Positions 1 through 10,531 of a stretch of 64,000 nt of DNA are shown piece after piece. Below the pieces are notes generated by a model, which was not told the DNA's origin, did no database searches, and saw only the letters and a program-made list of their open reading frames with translations. Within the stretch, counting starts at the first letter, position 1, and every line of letters begins with the position of its first letter. Source of the stretch: Scolanthus callimorphus (taxonomy: Eukaryota; Cnidaria; Anthozoa; Actiniaria; Edwardsiidae); contig CM066920.1 in the NCBI GenBank assembly GCA_033964015.1, positions 6,229,912 through 6,293,911 on the forward strand. Direction: 5' to 3'. A program made the translations under genes and the position numbers.

Positions 1-298
1 AAGCCGCCTTTTTGTTAAGGACGTCTAGTATAATTCGGAAGTGCGTTTAGGACGACCGTGAACTAGCCAAGCGCATAAAGTTCTCTTGAAAAAGTGAATT
101 CTGAAAAAAGAAGTGTCGAGTTTTGAAATAAGCTGCGCAATTTGCGGTAAGGCCGTCTTGATTGAGTCGTCTCGTCTTTATACTAGACGCCTAAGCCATC
201 CGGCAAGATAAGGTCGTCTATAAGGGCGTCTATTGCATGCCCTTAATTTCACACGGCTAAGTCGTCCGACGGCTAAGACGTCTGCTACCTTTCTCGAC

Positions 299-371
299 TT
301 TATACTAGACAGCTAAGCCGTCTGAGGTGACTAAAGGTCGTCCAGACGGCTTAGCCGTCTCTAGTATAAAT
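299..371. repeat. Short foldback and related TAGACGGCTAAGCCGTC motifs
   Basis: TTTATACTAGACAGCTAAGC at 299 is inverted at the right end (GGCTTAGCCGTCTCTAGTAT). Similar motifs occur at about 24 and 178, so 1-371 is repeat-derived. Confidence 0.7.
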
Positions 372-653
372 ACGGCCAATGCTTGCTCACATGATCTTCA
401 ATTATCTTGAACAAAACAAAAAGAAGAACGGAGAGTGTAGCCCCATTGATGGGTGGGCTGCTGCTGGCGTCGGTGGTGGAGGTTGTAGCCTTGTGGGGAC
501 AGTGGGAAAGTGGAGGCAGGTTGTAGCCAGATTCTATGTTTATTATATCATCTTTCATTATAATCGATTTATTGGTCTTGTTCAAAAATGTAATGTTAAA
601 GGGAGGCTGTCACGATACGCGCATGCTCCAGGAACGATCACTGAGCAAAACTA

Positions 654-878
654 TTCATTCTCGTACCCAGAGCTCCCCGGCTCGTCTGCTCGCAGGGTAG
701 GCTCTGGTGACATCCATTTGAGGACCTTTGCTGATTGGCTGGTTTTGAACGTTTGTGCATGCGCAGAAAGACCTTTCTCTCAACGGCTCTGTATCAAATC
801 TCGCGCATGCGTCAGTGGCTGTCACCAGAGCCTCCCCCGCGAGGAGACGAGCCGGGGAGCTCTGGGTAAGAGAATGAA
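654..878. mobile_element. MITE family A, copy 1
   Basis: Long terminal inverted repeats of about 50 bp: CCCAGAGCTCCCCGGCTCGT on the left, ACGAGCCGGGGAGCTCTGGG on the right. The open frame across it is incidental. Confidence 0.85.
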
Positions 879-1409
879 AACTATTTAGACCATCCTATCA
901 GAAAACTATTGAAGAATATGTAAACGTAAACATTTGGTCGGATGGATCGAGAAATAGCGAGATTAAAATGGATTGTTTTCGTGGTTTTCAGCCTTCGCTG
1001 GCCATCGTTACGGGACGATACTTCTTTGTTCTGAGATGCGCAGAACAGCTGTTGCAGTTGCGTTCCGTGATGGAAACAGACGGAAAGAGCCGAAACACCT
1101 CACGAAAATAATGTTTCACGTGTAGGTAGTCCACACTTCTTGTTTCTCTCGCCTTGCCAGACTCGGGAAAATTATTTGCTTAACTGAATATTTTAATTTT
1201 CCAAGGGCAACGAAATACCAAATTCAACGAACCAAAAATAATAATAATGCACAATAGTCACGCACTTCATCTTTCCTGTCCTGAATGAAGAGTAGATTTT
1301 CGGGAAATTGTATATCAGGTAAATTCCTTTATAAGAGCATAGCACTGAAGAGAAGAGAATTAGAAGAGCACTGTGTTTTTCGATACTAAAATGTACTTTG
1401 TTTCCTCAC

Positions 1410-1586
1410 CTTTTGCTCATAATATCTAGTGTCATAGGAGCAGTACGTGCACAAAGATTTCTTGCTCAGCGCTCTGAAATCAACTCTATTTGGCCTCGGG
1501 AACCGACCAACTTGTAGAGACTTGGACAGCAAGATACAACAGAATAGGACGAGCAGAGATCCTAAATATCTATGCAGCGGCGCCAT
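1410..1586 (-). CDS. Possible first coding exon, signal-peptide-like
   Basis: ATG at 1586 sits in a strong context (AAGATGGCGCC). It is followed by a hydrophobic stretch (LGSLLVLFCCILLSKSL) and 59 codons ending at a good donor, CAAAAG|GTGAGG. This would be the first exon of a minus-strand gene that continues left of or near the window edge. No matching second exon was found in 1-1400 and no family is recognised. Confidence 0.3.
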
Positions 1587-1589
1587 CTT

Positions 1590-2848
1590 CGGTCGACACA
1601 AAAAGAGGAGTGGAGATTGAACTGAAATTCCCGCTGATATGCTTGCAGTTGTTTGCATCTGATAAGCATGTGATTGTTGTCACGCCAGGAGTGCGCCGTC
1701 ACGGCTTCTTCACCTGACGGAGTCACAAGAGAGTCATCACGCTGAAACTGACGAGGTTCCATTTTCAATCATTCTTGCGCGACGCAGCAATACAAGATCG
1801 AGCCGGTGACTATTTTGAGAGCCGGTGATTATTTCGATTCGAAAAGACGAAAATGAAGGCAATTTTTCTTGTTGTTTATTTATTAATGTTTTAATATTTA
1901 AACTGCCAATCCAGTCGAGTCAACAACAGGTTGTCTGTCACTCACATTATTCCGCTCGTTTTTAAATCGTGGATACGCGTAGCGGGTAAATTCGTCATTT
2001 TGTGTAGCAAGTTTTTCAAGCCAAGTAAAAAACTCGCAACGTGTTGCCGAGTGAAATGTTGCGCGAAAAGTTGTCTTGTGCCACATGTTACACGGTAAAA
2101 AACTTTTCGCGTAACAATGTTGCGTGAAAAGTTTTTGTTGCGAGTTGTCCGTGTAACAGTTTGGAAATGAACCAAAAAATACAGTGATTGTTAACGATAT
2201 TTTGTATTCAGCGGGCCATATCTCGGTCGCGTTTCAACCGATTTGCCTCATTGTTGGTGTGAAGCGTTCATTCAAATCAAGGGACAAATTGCTAAATCGA
2301 ATATTTGTTTCTGAGACGTCCTGCACAGGTCATCTCGCTCTTTCCTCATCACATGCCCGATATATCGCCATCTTCTTCTCCTTACATCCCGACTCAGAGG
2401 TTCAAGCTTGATGAATTATTTAAGAACGCTATAGTTTTTCCTTTGCGTTTTGGTCACGCGACTTCAGAATTAAATAGCGACTTTTTAGTGGCAAACTACT
2501 GGTTCTTGCAAACTACCAAGAGCTGTCTTTGATTACGTGCGCACAGCGGCTAAATGACGACATCCTATGCGCAGACTTGAGTGCGCGTGCGCTTCTCTTT
2601 GGAAGTAGCTGATGACGTCATAATCAGCAGAATTTTGACATCTCACAACTGTGCTTGCTTGTCTAGTGGGAGAAAACGGCTCATATAATCCGTACAACGC
2701 ACAGAATTTGTAACGCGACTGGTGGCCAACGAGGATGGTAAGTACACGGGGGGTAACTGTAAGTCAATGAAACTGTTGTTGTTATTTATAGAAGTGCATT
2801 CGTCTTGGATATGCAGTAATCGTGTGCATCGAGCATGCGTAGCATACT
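1590..2848. other. No recognised gene
   Basis: Only short incidental frames. It contains the AACTTTTCGCG / CGCGAAAAGTT inverted words near 2060-2130 (GTTGCGCGAAAAGTTG) but no coding signal I trust. Confidence 0.5.
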
Positions 2849-3308
2849 AGAGCAGATTTAGTATGACTGTGAAAAGTGCCGCGACAAAGTTGTGCCGCGC
2901 CGCGACAAGACGACATTTCATTCTTTACCTACAGCAGTCAAACAGCAGGTCAGATTGGCTGATTGCATTTTTAAACCGCACCGGGGGGTTGAGGACCTCT
3001 TTTAAAAAGATCCCCTCCCCTGGAATTTCCACTCGTGAAACAGACCCCCTCCCCTGGAATTTCCATTTTTTCTGGCAAAATACCCCTGGAAAATCTATTT
3101 TGGATAAAATGTGCCCGGAAAATCACCTTTTTTACCCCTCCCCCCTGGAATTTCCAGAGTCCAAAACAACCCCCATGGAAAATTTCCATAGGTCCTCAAC
3201 CCTCCCGGTGCGGATTAAAAATGCAATCAGCCATTCCGTACCGCGACCGCGACCGCGTCAGTGCTGCGCTGTTTCGCGGTACTTTCACAGTCATACGAAA
3301 TCTGCTCT
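2849..3308. mobile_element. TA-flanked MITE family B, copy 1, carrying a nested MITE
   Basis: Ends TA-GAGCAGATTT...AAATCTGCTC-TA with inner GACTGTGAAAAGT / ACTTTCACAGTC. TA duplications suggest a Tc1/mariner-type non-autonomous element. It is interrupted by the element at 2956-3232. Confidence 0.85.
2956..3232. mobile_element. MITE nested in family B copy
   Basis: Inverted ends TGGCTGATTGCATTTTTAAA / TTAAAAATGCAATCAGCCA with about 40-bp arms extending to GGTTGAGGACCTC / AGGTCCTCAACC. The inside is rich in CCCCTGGAATTTCCA blocks. Confidence 0.85.
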
Positions 3309-3415
3309 AAGTACTCTAGTCGGTATTCGGGATTTTCTGACTGTCCTCCTACTTGTGGGTTAAACTTAGTTCTACTGTATTTCCTAAGTCTTTCGGATGA
3401 GACAATAAAATGAGG

Positions 3416-4117
3416 TTAAGGTTACTGAGAACCTTCGCGCACGTGCTCGAAAAAACAATCATACACGTCCTTACTTTAACGAAAACATATCAACCTATAT
3501 ATCGTTGGAAAGCTTATGGAATGGACTAGCGGGCTATGGCAAAAAGAAATATTTTTTTCATAAATATAATTTTTTAAAGGTTTTATAAAAAAATCGTCCG
3601 TCACATTTTCAAGAGATAACCCTGTCGAACAGCTCGAACTTGACTCCCAAGTAACACATTGTTTTAATCCTTAAAGGTGTTTCTCAAAAACGTGTCTGCG
3701 ATTTTTAAATTTTGCTTTGTTCAAAAGTTATCAAACTTTTAAATTTTGAAGGTCAAATTTTATTGAATTTTCACGCTCTAAAAATTTCAAAAATTCATAA
3801 CTTTTGAACTAGACAAAATTTAAAAAAACGCAGACACGGTTTTTGAGAAACACTTTTAAGGATTAAAATAATATGTTACTTGGGAGTCAAGGTCCAGTAG
3901 TTCGACAGCGTTAGCTCGTGAAAATGGCACACCAAAATATTCAATCAATGCTTTAAAAAAAAATACAGATATCAAAAAGAGATTTCTTTTTGCCATAGCC
4001 CGCTAGTCCATTCTATAAGCTTTCCAACGATATATAGGTTGACATGTTTTGGTTAAACTAAGGACGTGTATGATTGTTTTTCCGAGGACGTGCCGCGAAG
4101 GTTCTCAGTAACCTTAA
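3416..4117. mobile_element. Foldback element C (about 700 bp)
   Basis: Almost the whole element is one inverted repeat: TTAAGGTTACTGAGAACCTT...AAGGTTCTCAGTAACCTTAA, with inner GGGCTATGGCAAAAAGAAAT / ATTTCTTTTTGCCATAGCCC. No coding frame. Confidence 0.9.
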
Positions 4118-4145
4118 TATGTCTGTTGTTCGTTCTACCCCCTTT

Positions 4146-4661
4146 ATTTCGAGATACAAGATACAAAGATACAAAGATACGAAGATACAAAGATACGAAG
4201 ATATACAAAGATACAAGGTATCGGATTTCTCATATGTATTTGTATACCCGGGTTTCAGCCTCTGTATTTTCAAAATATAAATGCAGATGCTCATTTTAGC
4301 TTAGAAAATATACTGTACCTACGCCGTGTTTGATGGGCAATCATTTCGACCAGAGATTCTCCGTCGCTATCACCTTGATCAATTGTGCTAGAGGTCAAGA
4401 TACAGACATTAAAATCATGTTTGCGGTCACTGTAAAACTACAAAACCAAACTTCAATTGCAAAATGAAACAAATCAGTACAGTACATTTTCTAAGCTAAA
4501 ATGAGCATCTTGAAACTATATAGGCTGAAACCCGGGTAACACTAATACATATGAGAAATCCGATACAAGGAATCTTTGTATCTTAGTACCTTCGTATCTT
4601 TGTATCTTCGTATCTACGTATCTACGTATCTTCGTATCTTTTGTATCTTGTATCTCGAAAT
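4146..4661. mobile_element. Foldback element D with GATAC repeats
   Basis: Arms ATTTCGAGATACAAGATAC / GTATCTTGTATCTCGAAAT with GATAC(A/G)A microrepeats, then CATATGTATTTGTATACCCG / CGGGTAACACTAATACATATG. It starts 28 bp after element C. Confidence 0.88.
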
Positions 4662-5004
4662 AGTGCTACCCTGTTCAAGGTGGACGCTAATGCAACCTTA
4701 GCACACTTCGTAAGACTAGTAGGGGATTGTCTCCCGGTTGAATGGCCTGGCTCGCATGAATTTTTCTTGAGTATGTGATGTAGTCATCAGCGGCGTAGCC
4801 AAGAATTTCTGAAGGGGGGGGGGGGGGGATAGTGAAAACATGGGACGAAAATACAGCAAATACACCTGGCTACGCCCCTGGTCATGTAGCGTAGCCGGAT
4901 TCCTCGGCGTTTCTCGGTGTATGAGGTTGCTTAAATAACAGATAATAGGTATGCATGAATAGTAAAGAGCTAAAACGAAATCATTATTGTTATTTTAGAG
5001 GTAA

Positions 5005-6025
5005 ATGCTGGAATGTCTCTTCTATCAATGCCGAATGGTTCCGACAGACACCAAGGGTAACCGAGCTTCATCCGACTATGACCCGATCACATCTCGCTCG
5101 CTACTCGCTACCGTCGTGCTCCTCGGAGGCATTCTCGTGTGGCTAATTCTGTCATCCACAATGCTTGTGTGCCGTAGAATAACTCGCGCGACTCGAACCC
5201 GTGTCTCGATAGATGCCGAAGATCACCCGACTACACGAAATGACTCGTTTTTTCGTCGGCTGATCATCGAGGAATACCCGATGAGAAAGTTCGGCCAAAA
5301 CAAGCGCCGTCGACGAACTTTAACAAAGGACGAACTTGTATTTATCAACGAGAGATGGTTTGCCATGTACTCGGAAAGAAGAACAGAAAGGTGAAAAGAG
5401 AAAGGCGAGCCGAAATAAGAAAAACGAGAAGTGTGCGTGTGACGAAACGGGTTAGGTTCGCTGAGTCAATCAAAGTATACCTTATAGAAAACCGTCAGGA
5501 AATGAAGAGACTAACCAAACAGGGTGAGAAAACAGGGTACAGGTACCCTTTAATTCACACTACAAGTGAGATATACCCTTCCGCTTTCAAGAATTCTAGA
5601 GTACAACAACCATATGCTTGTGGAGCCAGCTTTCCAATTGTAACGTCGCCAAATCTTTGCAAGACCGCCAGCACAGTGCCGCAGCTACGCCTCAACACAC
5701 GGGGCCTCGAATTACCGACAGCAGGTACATCAGGACGCCGTCAATCATCACAGACCCAGTATTGTCCCCGTTGTCATGGTTACGACAAACGGAAGCGGAA
5801 GAGAGGATGCGCGCCAAGTTTAGCCACAAAACCGCTAACCCAGGCTACCCGATACTTAACGATGAAACAGAAGTTATCCGCACATGCGAACAAAGGCGAC
5901 GGCAGTACAAGTATCTTAGCAACCGACTTCTGGAAATTCTGGACCCTCAAGCAGCCAGGAAGGAGGGAAAGGAAGTTAACATCGAATCACATCTAGTTGG
6001 CGGAGGACTTATAACTTATGTGTGA
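5005..6025 (+). pseudogene. Putative single-pass membrane protein with PP1-docking motif, split over three frames
   Basis: Three overlapping plus-strand frames run into each other: 5005-5394, then 5355-5996, then 5618-6025, each step a -1 change. The first begins at ATG 5005 (an in-frame TAA lies directly upstream) and holds a membrane segment, LLATVVLLGGILVWLILSS, followed by basic residues. The second carries KRVRFAESIKVYLIE (RVRF at 5448-5459), a good RVxF plus two-hydrophobics pattern for protein phosphatase 1 docking, reminiscent of PPP1R15-type regulators. The third ends with a charged helix (CEQRRRQYKYLSNRLLEIL) and a TGA at 6023-6025. Either the assembly lacks two bases, or the gene is decaying, or unseen introns join the frames. 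I do not recognise the family. Confidence 0.45.
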
Positions 6026-6088
6026 TTACAAAAACACCTCTCGAAAGAAATATCTTACAAAAACATTTTAAAGAAAATTCTTACAAAA

Positions 6089-6094
6089 ATAAAG
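6089..6094 (+). promoter_or_regulatory. Possible poly(A) signal after the 5005-6025 gene
   Basis: AATAAA, 64 bp after the last stop of the frame relay, followed by A-rich sequence. It supports a transcribed unit ending here. Confidence 0.4.
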
Positions 6095-6099
6095 GAAGA

Positions 6100-6985
6100 A
6101 AATTCAACACTTGGAAAAAATAAAAAAAATTGTTTTATATAGGAGCCCGATATTATTCTTTTACTGAGCTGTCGGTTTATAGAATTGTGATCAGCTACAT
6201 AATCCCCCAATATAACCCCTTACAGTAGAATCAGAACAATAAAAAAACAAAAGCGTTTTGTTTCACAAGCCGCTCTAAAAAGACCGCCAAAGACCTTTCC
6301 GGTGGCGTGGTGGCGTACAATAGTTGCGGCCTAATTGTCCCACTGGGGGCGAAGAGGATACGTAAGTAACCGAGAAATGATGCCCATTAGTAAGTCCCCC
6401 GTATACACCTGATTAAATTATGCTGCTTTGGGCTTTGGTCATTGAAGCGCAGAATATAATGCGATTCTCTGCCTGGCTGACCACCTGAATTTCAAAGACC
6501 AAAGACCAATTTCAAAGCAAACTTTTGGTAAGTTAACCGGTCAAGGCCCTACACGAATATAGGCCCTCAAAAGGTCCTTGGCCATGGGTCTATTCTAAGG
6601 TATAGAACCTCTCCTCGGGATAGACTGAAGGAGAAGGGTTTTTGATATCGGAAATCTTGCATGATGATGGGTTTTCAAATTTGGAAGTTCAATTTGATGA
6701 AAGGAACATCATTTTCCATAATGGGCCATTCTAATTGAATATATTAGCAATAGACCCATCAAAGGTTTCATGAACTTTGAAATCAGCAAGTATATCCGAA
6801 AAACTCACCGGAGAGCCGTCTCGCAGGCTACGCGCCAACTAAACATCATTAATTTTCACAAATTCGCGGTCCGCTATCAAGACCAATTTGTCCTGAAACT
6901 TGGCAAATATACTAATGATGGATGGATTTTCACCAACTTGCTTATTTTAAAAGATCAGAAAACCGTGAAACCTCTTCGCAGTCTT
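6100..6985. other. No recognised gene
   Basis: Non-coding flank between the 5005-6025 unit and the 60-bp array. Nothing convincing on either strand. Confidence 0.5.
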
Positions 6986-6987
6986 CA

Positions 6988-8540
6988 TCAAGGGGTACTC
7001 ATCATGGCCAGACATTATACATCTACATCTACAAATGGGGGCCTTGCAAAGGGGGTACTCATCATGGCAAGATATATACATCTACATCTACAAATATGGG
7101 CCTTGCAAAGGGGGTACTCATCATGGCAAGATATATACATCTACATCTACAAATGGGGGCCTTGCAAAGGGGGTACTCATCATGGCAAGACATTATACAT
7201 CTACATCTACAAATGGGGGCCTTGCAAAGGGGTACTCATCATGACAAGACATTATACATCTACATCTACAATGGGGGCCTTGCAAAGGGGTACTCATCTT
7301 GGCAAGACATTATACATCTACAAATGGGGGCCTTGCAAAGGGGTACTCATCATGGCAAGACATTATACATCTACAAATGGGGGCCTTGCAAAGGGGGTAC
7401 TCATCATGGCAAGACATTATACATCTACATCTACAAATGGGGGCCTTGCAAAGGGGGTACTCATCATGGCAAGACATTATACATCTACATCTACAAATGA
7501 GGGCCTTGCAAAGGGTACTCATTATGGCAAGACATTATACATCTACATCTACAAATGGGGGCCTTGCAAAGGGGTACTCATCATGGCCAGACATTATACA
7601 TCTACATCTACAAATGGGGGCCTTGCAAAGGGGTACTCATCATGGCAAGACATTATACATCTACATCTACAAATGAGGGCCTTGCAAAGGGTACTCATCA
7701 TGGCAAGATATTATACATCTACATCTACAAATGGGGGCCTTGCAAAGGGGGTACTCATCATGGCCAGACATTATACATCTACATCTACAAATGGGGGCCT
7801 TGCAAAGGGGTACTCATCATGGCCAGACATTATACATCTACATCTACAAATGAGGGCCTTGCAAAGGGGGTACTCATCATGGCCAGACATTATACATACA
7901 TCTACAAATGGGGGCCTTGCAAAGGGGGTACTCATCATGGCAAGATATTATACATCTACATCTACAAATGGGGGCCTTGCAAAGGGGGTACCCATCATGG
8001 CAAGATATTATACATCTACATCTACAAATGGGGGCCTTGCAAAGGGGGTACCCATCATGGCAAGATATTATACATCTACATCTACAAATGGGGGCCTTGC
8101 AAAGGGGGTACTCATCATGGCCAGATATTATACATCTACAAATGGGGGCCTTGCAAAGGGGGTACCCATCATGGCAAGATATTATACATCTACATCTACA
8201 AATGGAAGCCTTGCAAAGGGGGTACTCATCATGGCAAGATATTATACATCTACATCTACAAATGGGGGCCTTGCGAAGGGGGTACCCATCATGCAAGATA
8301 TTATACATCTACATCTACAAATGGGGGCCTTGCAAAGGGGTACTCATCACGGCAAGATATTATACATCTACATCTACAAATGGGGGCCTTGCAAAGGGGT
8401 ACTCATCACGGCAAGATATTATACATCTACATCTACAAATGGGGGCCTTGCAAAGGGTTACCATCACGGCAAGACATATACATCTACATCTACAAATGGG
8501 GGCCTTGCAAAGGGGGTACTCATCATGGCAAGATATTATT
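6988..8540. repeat. 60/61-bp x 26 minisatellite
   Basis: About 26 head-to-tail units containing GCCTTGCAAAGGGGGTACTC and CATTATACATCTACATCTAC. Units differ by small indels and by loss of one ACATCT step. No unit contains a stop in forward frames, so long artificial open frames arise (6770-8551, 7555-8595). Confidence 0.95.
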
Positions 8541-8725
8541 GGGGGAGTTAACAAAAGCTGGGACGGGGATGGAGTCAATAATAATAAAAAAATAATAATA
8601 AAATTAATTAATTAATGATTTAGGGTAAAGAAATGTATCACAAGTTGACGTCAAGGAGTAAAATATGTCTAAATAAAAATAAAAATAAAGATATAAATAA
8701 TTAACTAACTAAATAAATAGAGGAT

Positions 8726-8862
8726 ATTACACGGTGGCGCGAAGATATGGATTTTATTTTCGAGTGGCAAGAACAATATTTTACGAACGAGCGTAGCGAG
8801 TGAGTAAAATATTGTTTTTGACACGAGAAAATGAAATCCATATCTTCAAGCCACCGTGTAAT
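8726..8862. mobile_element. MITE family E, copy 1
   Basis: Inverted ATTACACGGTGGC...GCCACCGTGTAAT and GAAGATATGGATTTTATTTT / AAAATGAAATCCATATCTTC. A longer unit with ends near 8873 and 9249 (TTATATGGAT / ATCCATATAA) may surround it. Confidence 0.82.
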
Positions 8863-9789
8863 GTTCTTTTTATTATATGGATTACAATTGACATAGCGGC
8901 AAAATATTACAAACTGTCAACAACTCACTTGGTAAAGTCGAAAGTGTTTATTTGTGAAATGCTCCCTCAATCTTTCTGATTCCCAGTGTCGTTAAGAACT
9001 AATTTCCCTTTTTGTGTTGCTGTAGATTTCTCTGCCATAGTTGAAATAAGGTTTTTCTCTTTAGAACTAGAACAAAACTTTGTTTTGTGGCTTAAAACTC
9101 GGATGACCGAGCGAGCGAGATTTCGCTGCAGACGAAAACAACACTGCAAACGTGCACATCCGGGACATGCGGTACATAACTTTTTCATATTTTCACTAGT
9201 GAAGATATGGAAAATACGAGTGTTTAGTTTCCGGTAAAACACTGGCATCCATATAATAAAATAAAATAATAATATCCATGATGGTATCATCATGTGAAAC
9301 CATGTTTCACTGGTTACATTTTAATGTTTCTTTATGGCATTGAAATATATACTTACATTAAAAAGCAGAGCGTTTATGAGCGATGTAGCCACGCTACAAT
9401 GAAAGATTTCAACAAAATACAAAACAAATATAAAATACAACATCGCAGAGCACGCGTATCAATCATTGCAAGAAATCTGTACATCATGATTAGTGAATAA
9501 ATACGATAAAAATTACGTTAGCGCCATGACCTCATAAAACTGAAGCGGAAATCAATTTGTGATCATTCTAGTTGAATTTAGACTTGTTGTATGTACTTGT
9601 CTATAATATTGTCGGGTCCACTCAGGGGTTGTAGCGATTGTATCCCCCGACGCTTGCGAATTAAAATGCTATCAAATAGCGAAACTAAGCGGCATGGAGA
9701 AGCAGTCTTTCAATTGGATTTTGCTTTTAAAAGAAAAAAATCACTTCTAGCTTGCTATCAAGAAAGAACGGACTCGTTTTCTTTATCTC

Positions 9790-10231
9790 CACGTACAACC
9801 GGTCTATCAGGATTGACCGGTTATGACAATGCTGTTTTTCCTTAATGCACTCGGTACTCATCGTCAAGGTAGAAGCCGATGGCAGGCCAGTCAGGTTTGC
9901 CAAGCCAATTTAGCCGGTTAGAACTTATCTGTAACGTGACATCACTTGGTAGACTCGCCGAGCTTTCATACCCGCCAATATCTGGTCTACCAGAATGACC
10001 CAGCCATGTTTGACAGAGCCATGTTTGATAACGTATCTGTTGCGTGACGTCTAATTATTCATTGTCAAGATAGGCCGAGCTTTCTTTCATCCCCGCCAGT
10101 AACCGGTCTACCAGAATGAGCCAGGCATGTGTGACCGGCTATAACTTATCTGTTGCGTGACATCTTATTATTCATTGTCAAGGTAGTCCGAGCTTTCTTT
10201 CATCCCAGCCAGTAATCGCTCAATCAGGACA
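9790..10231 (-). repeat. BLTP1: Decaying tandem copies of the BLTP1 terminal exon end
   Basis: CGAGCTTTC recurs at 10189 (coding), 10076 and 9959, steps of 113 and 117 bp, with a weaker fourth trace near 9860. The copy at about 10055-10120 still reads LLAGMKESSAYLDNE plus stop on the minus strand. The next copy has lost the frame end. Confidence 0.85.
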
Positions 10232-10531
10232 GACAAGAACACGTCCATCGGATCCATCGCTCCCCTCTGGGCCCATTTGGGGATAGTCAGGCGCGCATGC
10301 GTGAAGCCGAGTTTCTGTAGTACCCAGTCCATATTGACGGGATCCATGTTCTTGCCGGCCCAAGAGAGGAAACGTACCTTAGGCTCTAGTTTCCAGGACT
10401 TACTGCGGAACTGGCGTACACGCTTTGTTGGTCGACACTTTTTGGCGTTTTGTCGCGGTCCTCGGACTTGTCAGCGCTTGACGGTTTCTTGCGGGCGCGG
10501 GTGGGCGGGGAAACGCCGCGTGGAAGAGAGC
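10168..10531 (-). CDS. BLTP1: BLTP1 exon 42 (terminal, with one-base frame break)
   Basis: Acceptor GCATTCCCAG| at 10532, stop TAA at 10168-10170. The first part reads ADKSEDRDKTPKSVDQQSV. The second part reads RQFRSKSWKLEPKVRFLSW, MDWVLQKLGFTHARLTIPKW and ends KESSDYLDNE. Both parts match human BLTP1 but lie in different frames. The 364-nt length is one base short of keeping frame with phase 1 entry, so one base is missing near 10415-10422. This could be an assembly error or a real lesion. Confidence 0.9.

Noticed and set aside
379..888. 169-codon frame
   Set aside because: It runs across a MITE with about 50-bp inverted ends and has no family features.
2863..3363. 166-codon frame
   Set aside because: It is made of nested MITE sequence with repeated PWNF-type translation of the CCCCTGGAATTTCC repeat.
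6770..8551. 593-codon open frame
   Set aside because: It is almost entirely the 60-bp minisatellite. All forward frames are open because the unit lacks stops, and the frame drifts with unit indels.
8967..9293. 108-codon minus-strand frame
   Set aside because: Lies in MITE-derived sequence, with no domain pattern or splice context.
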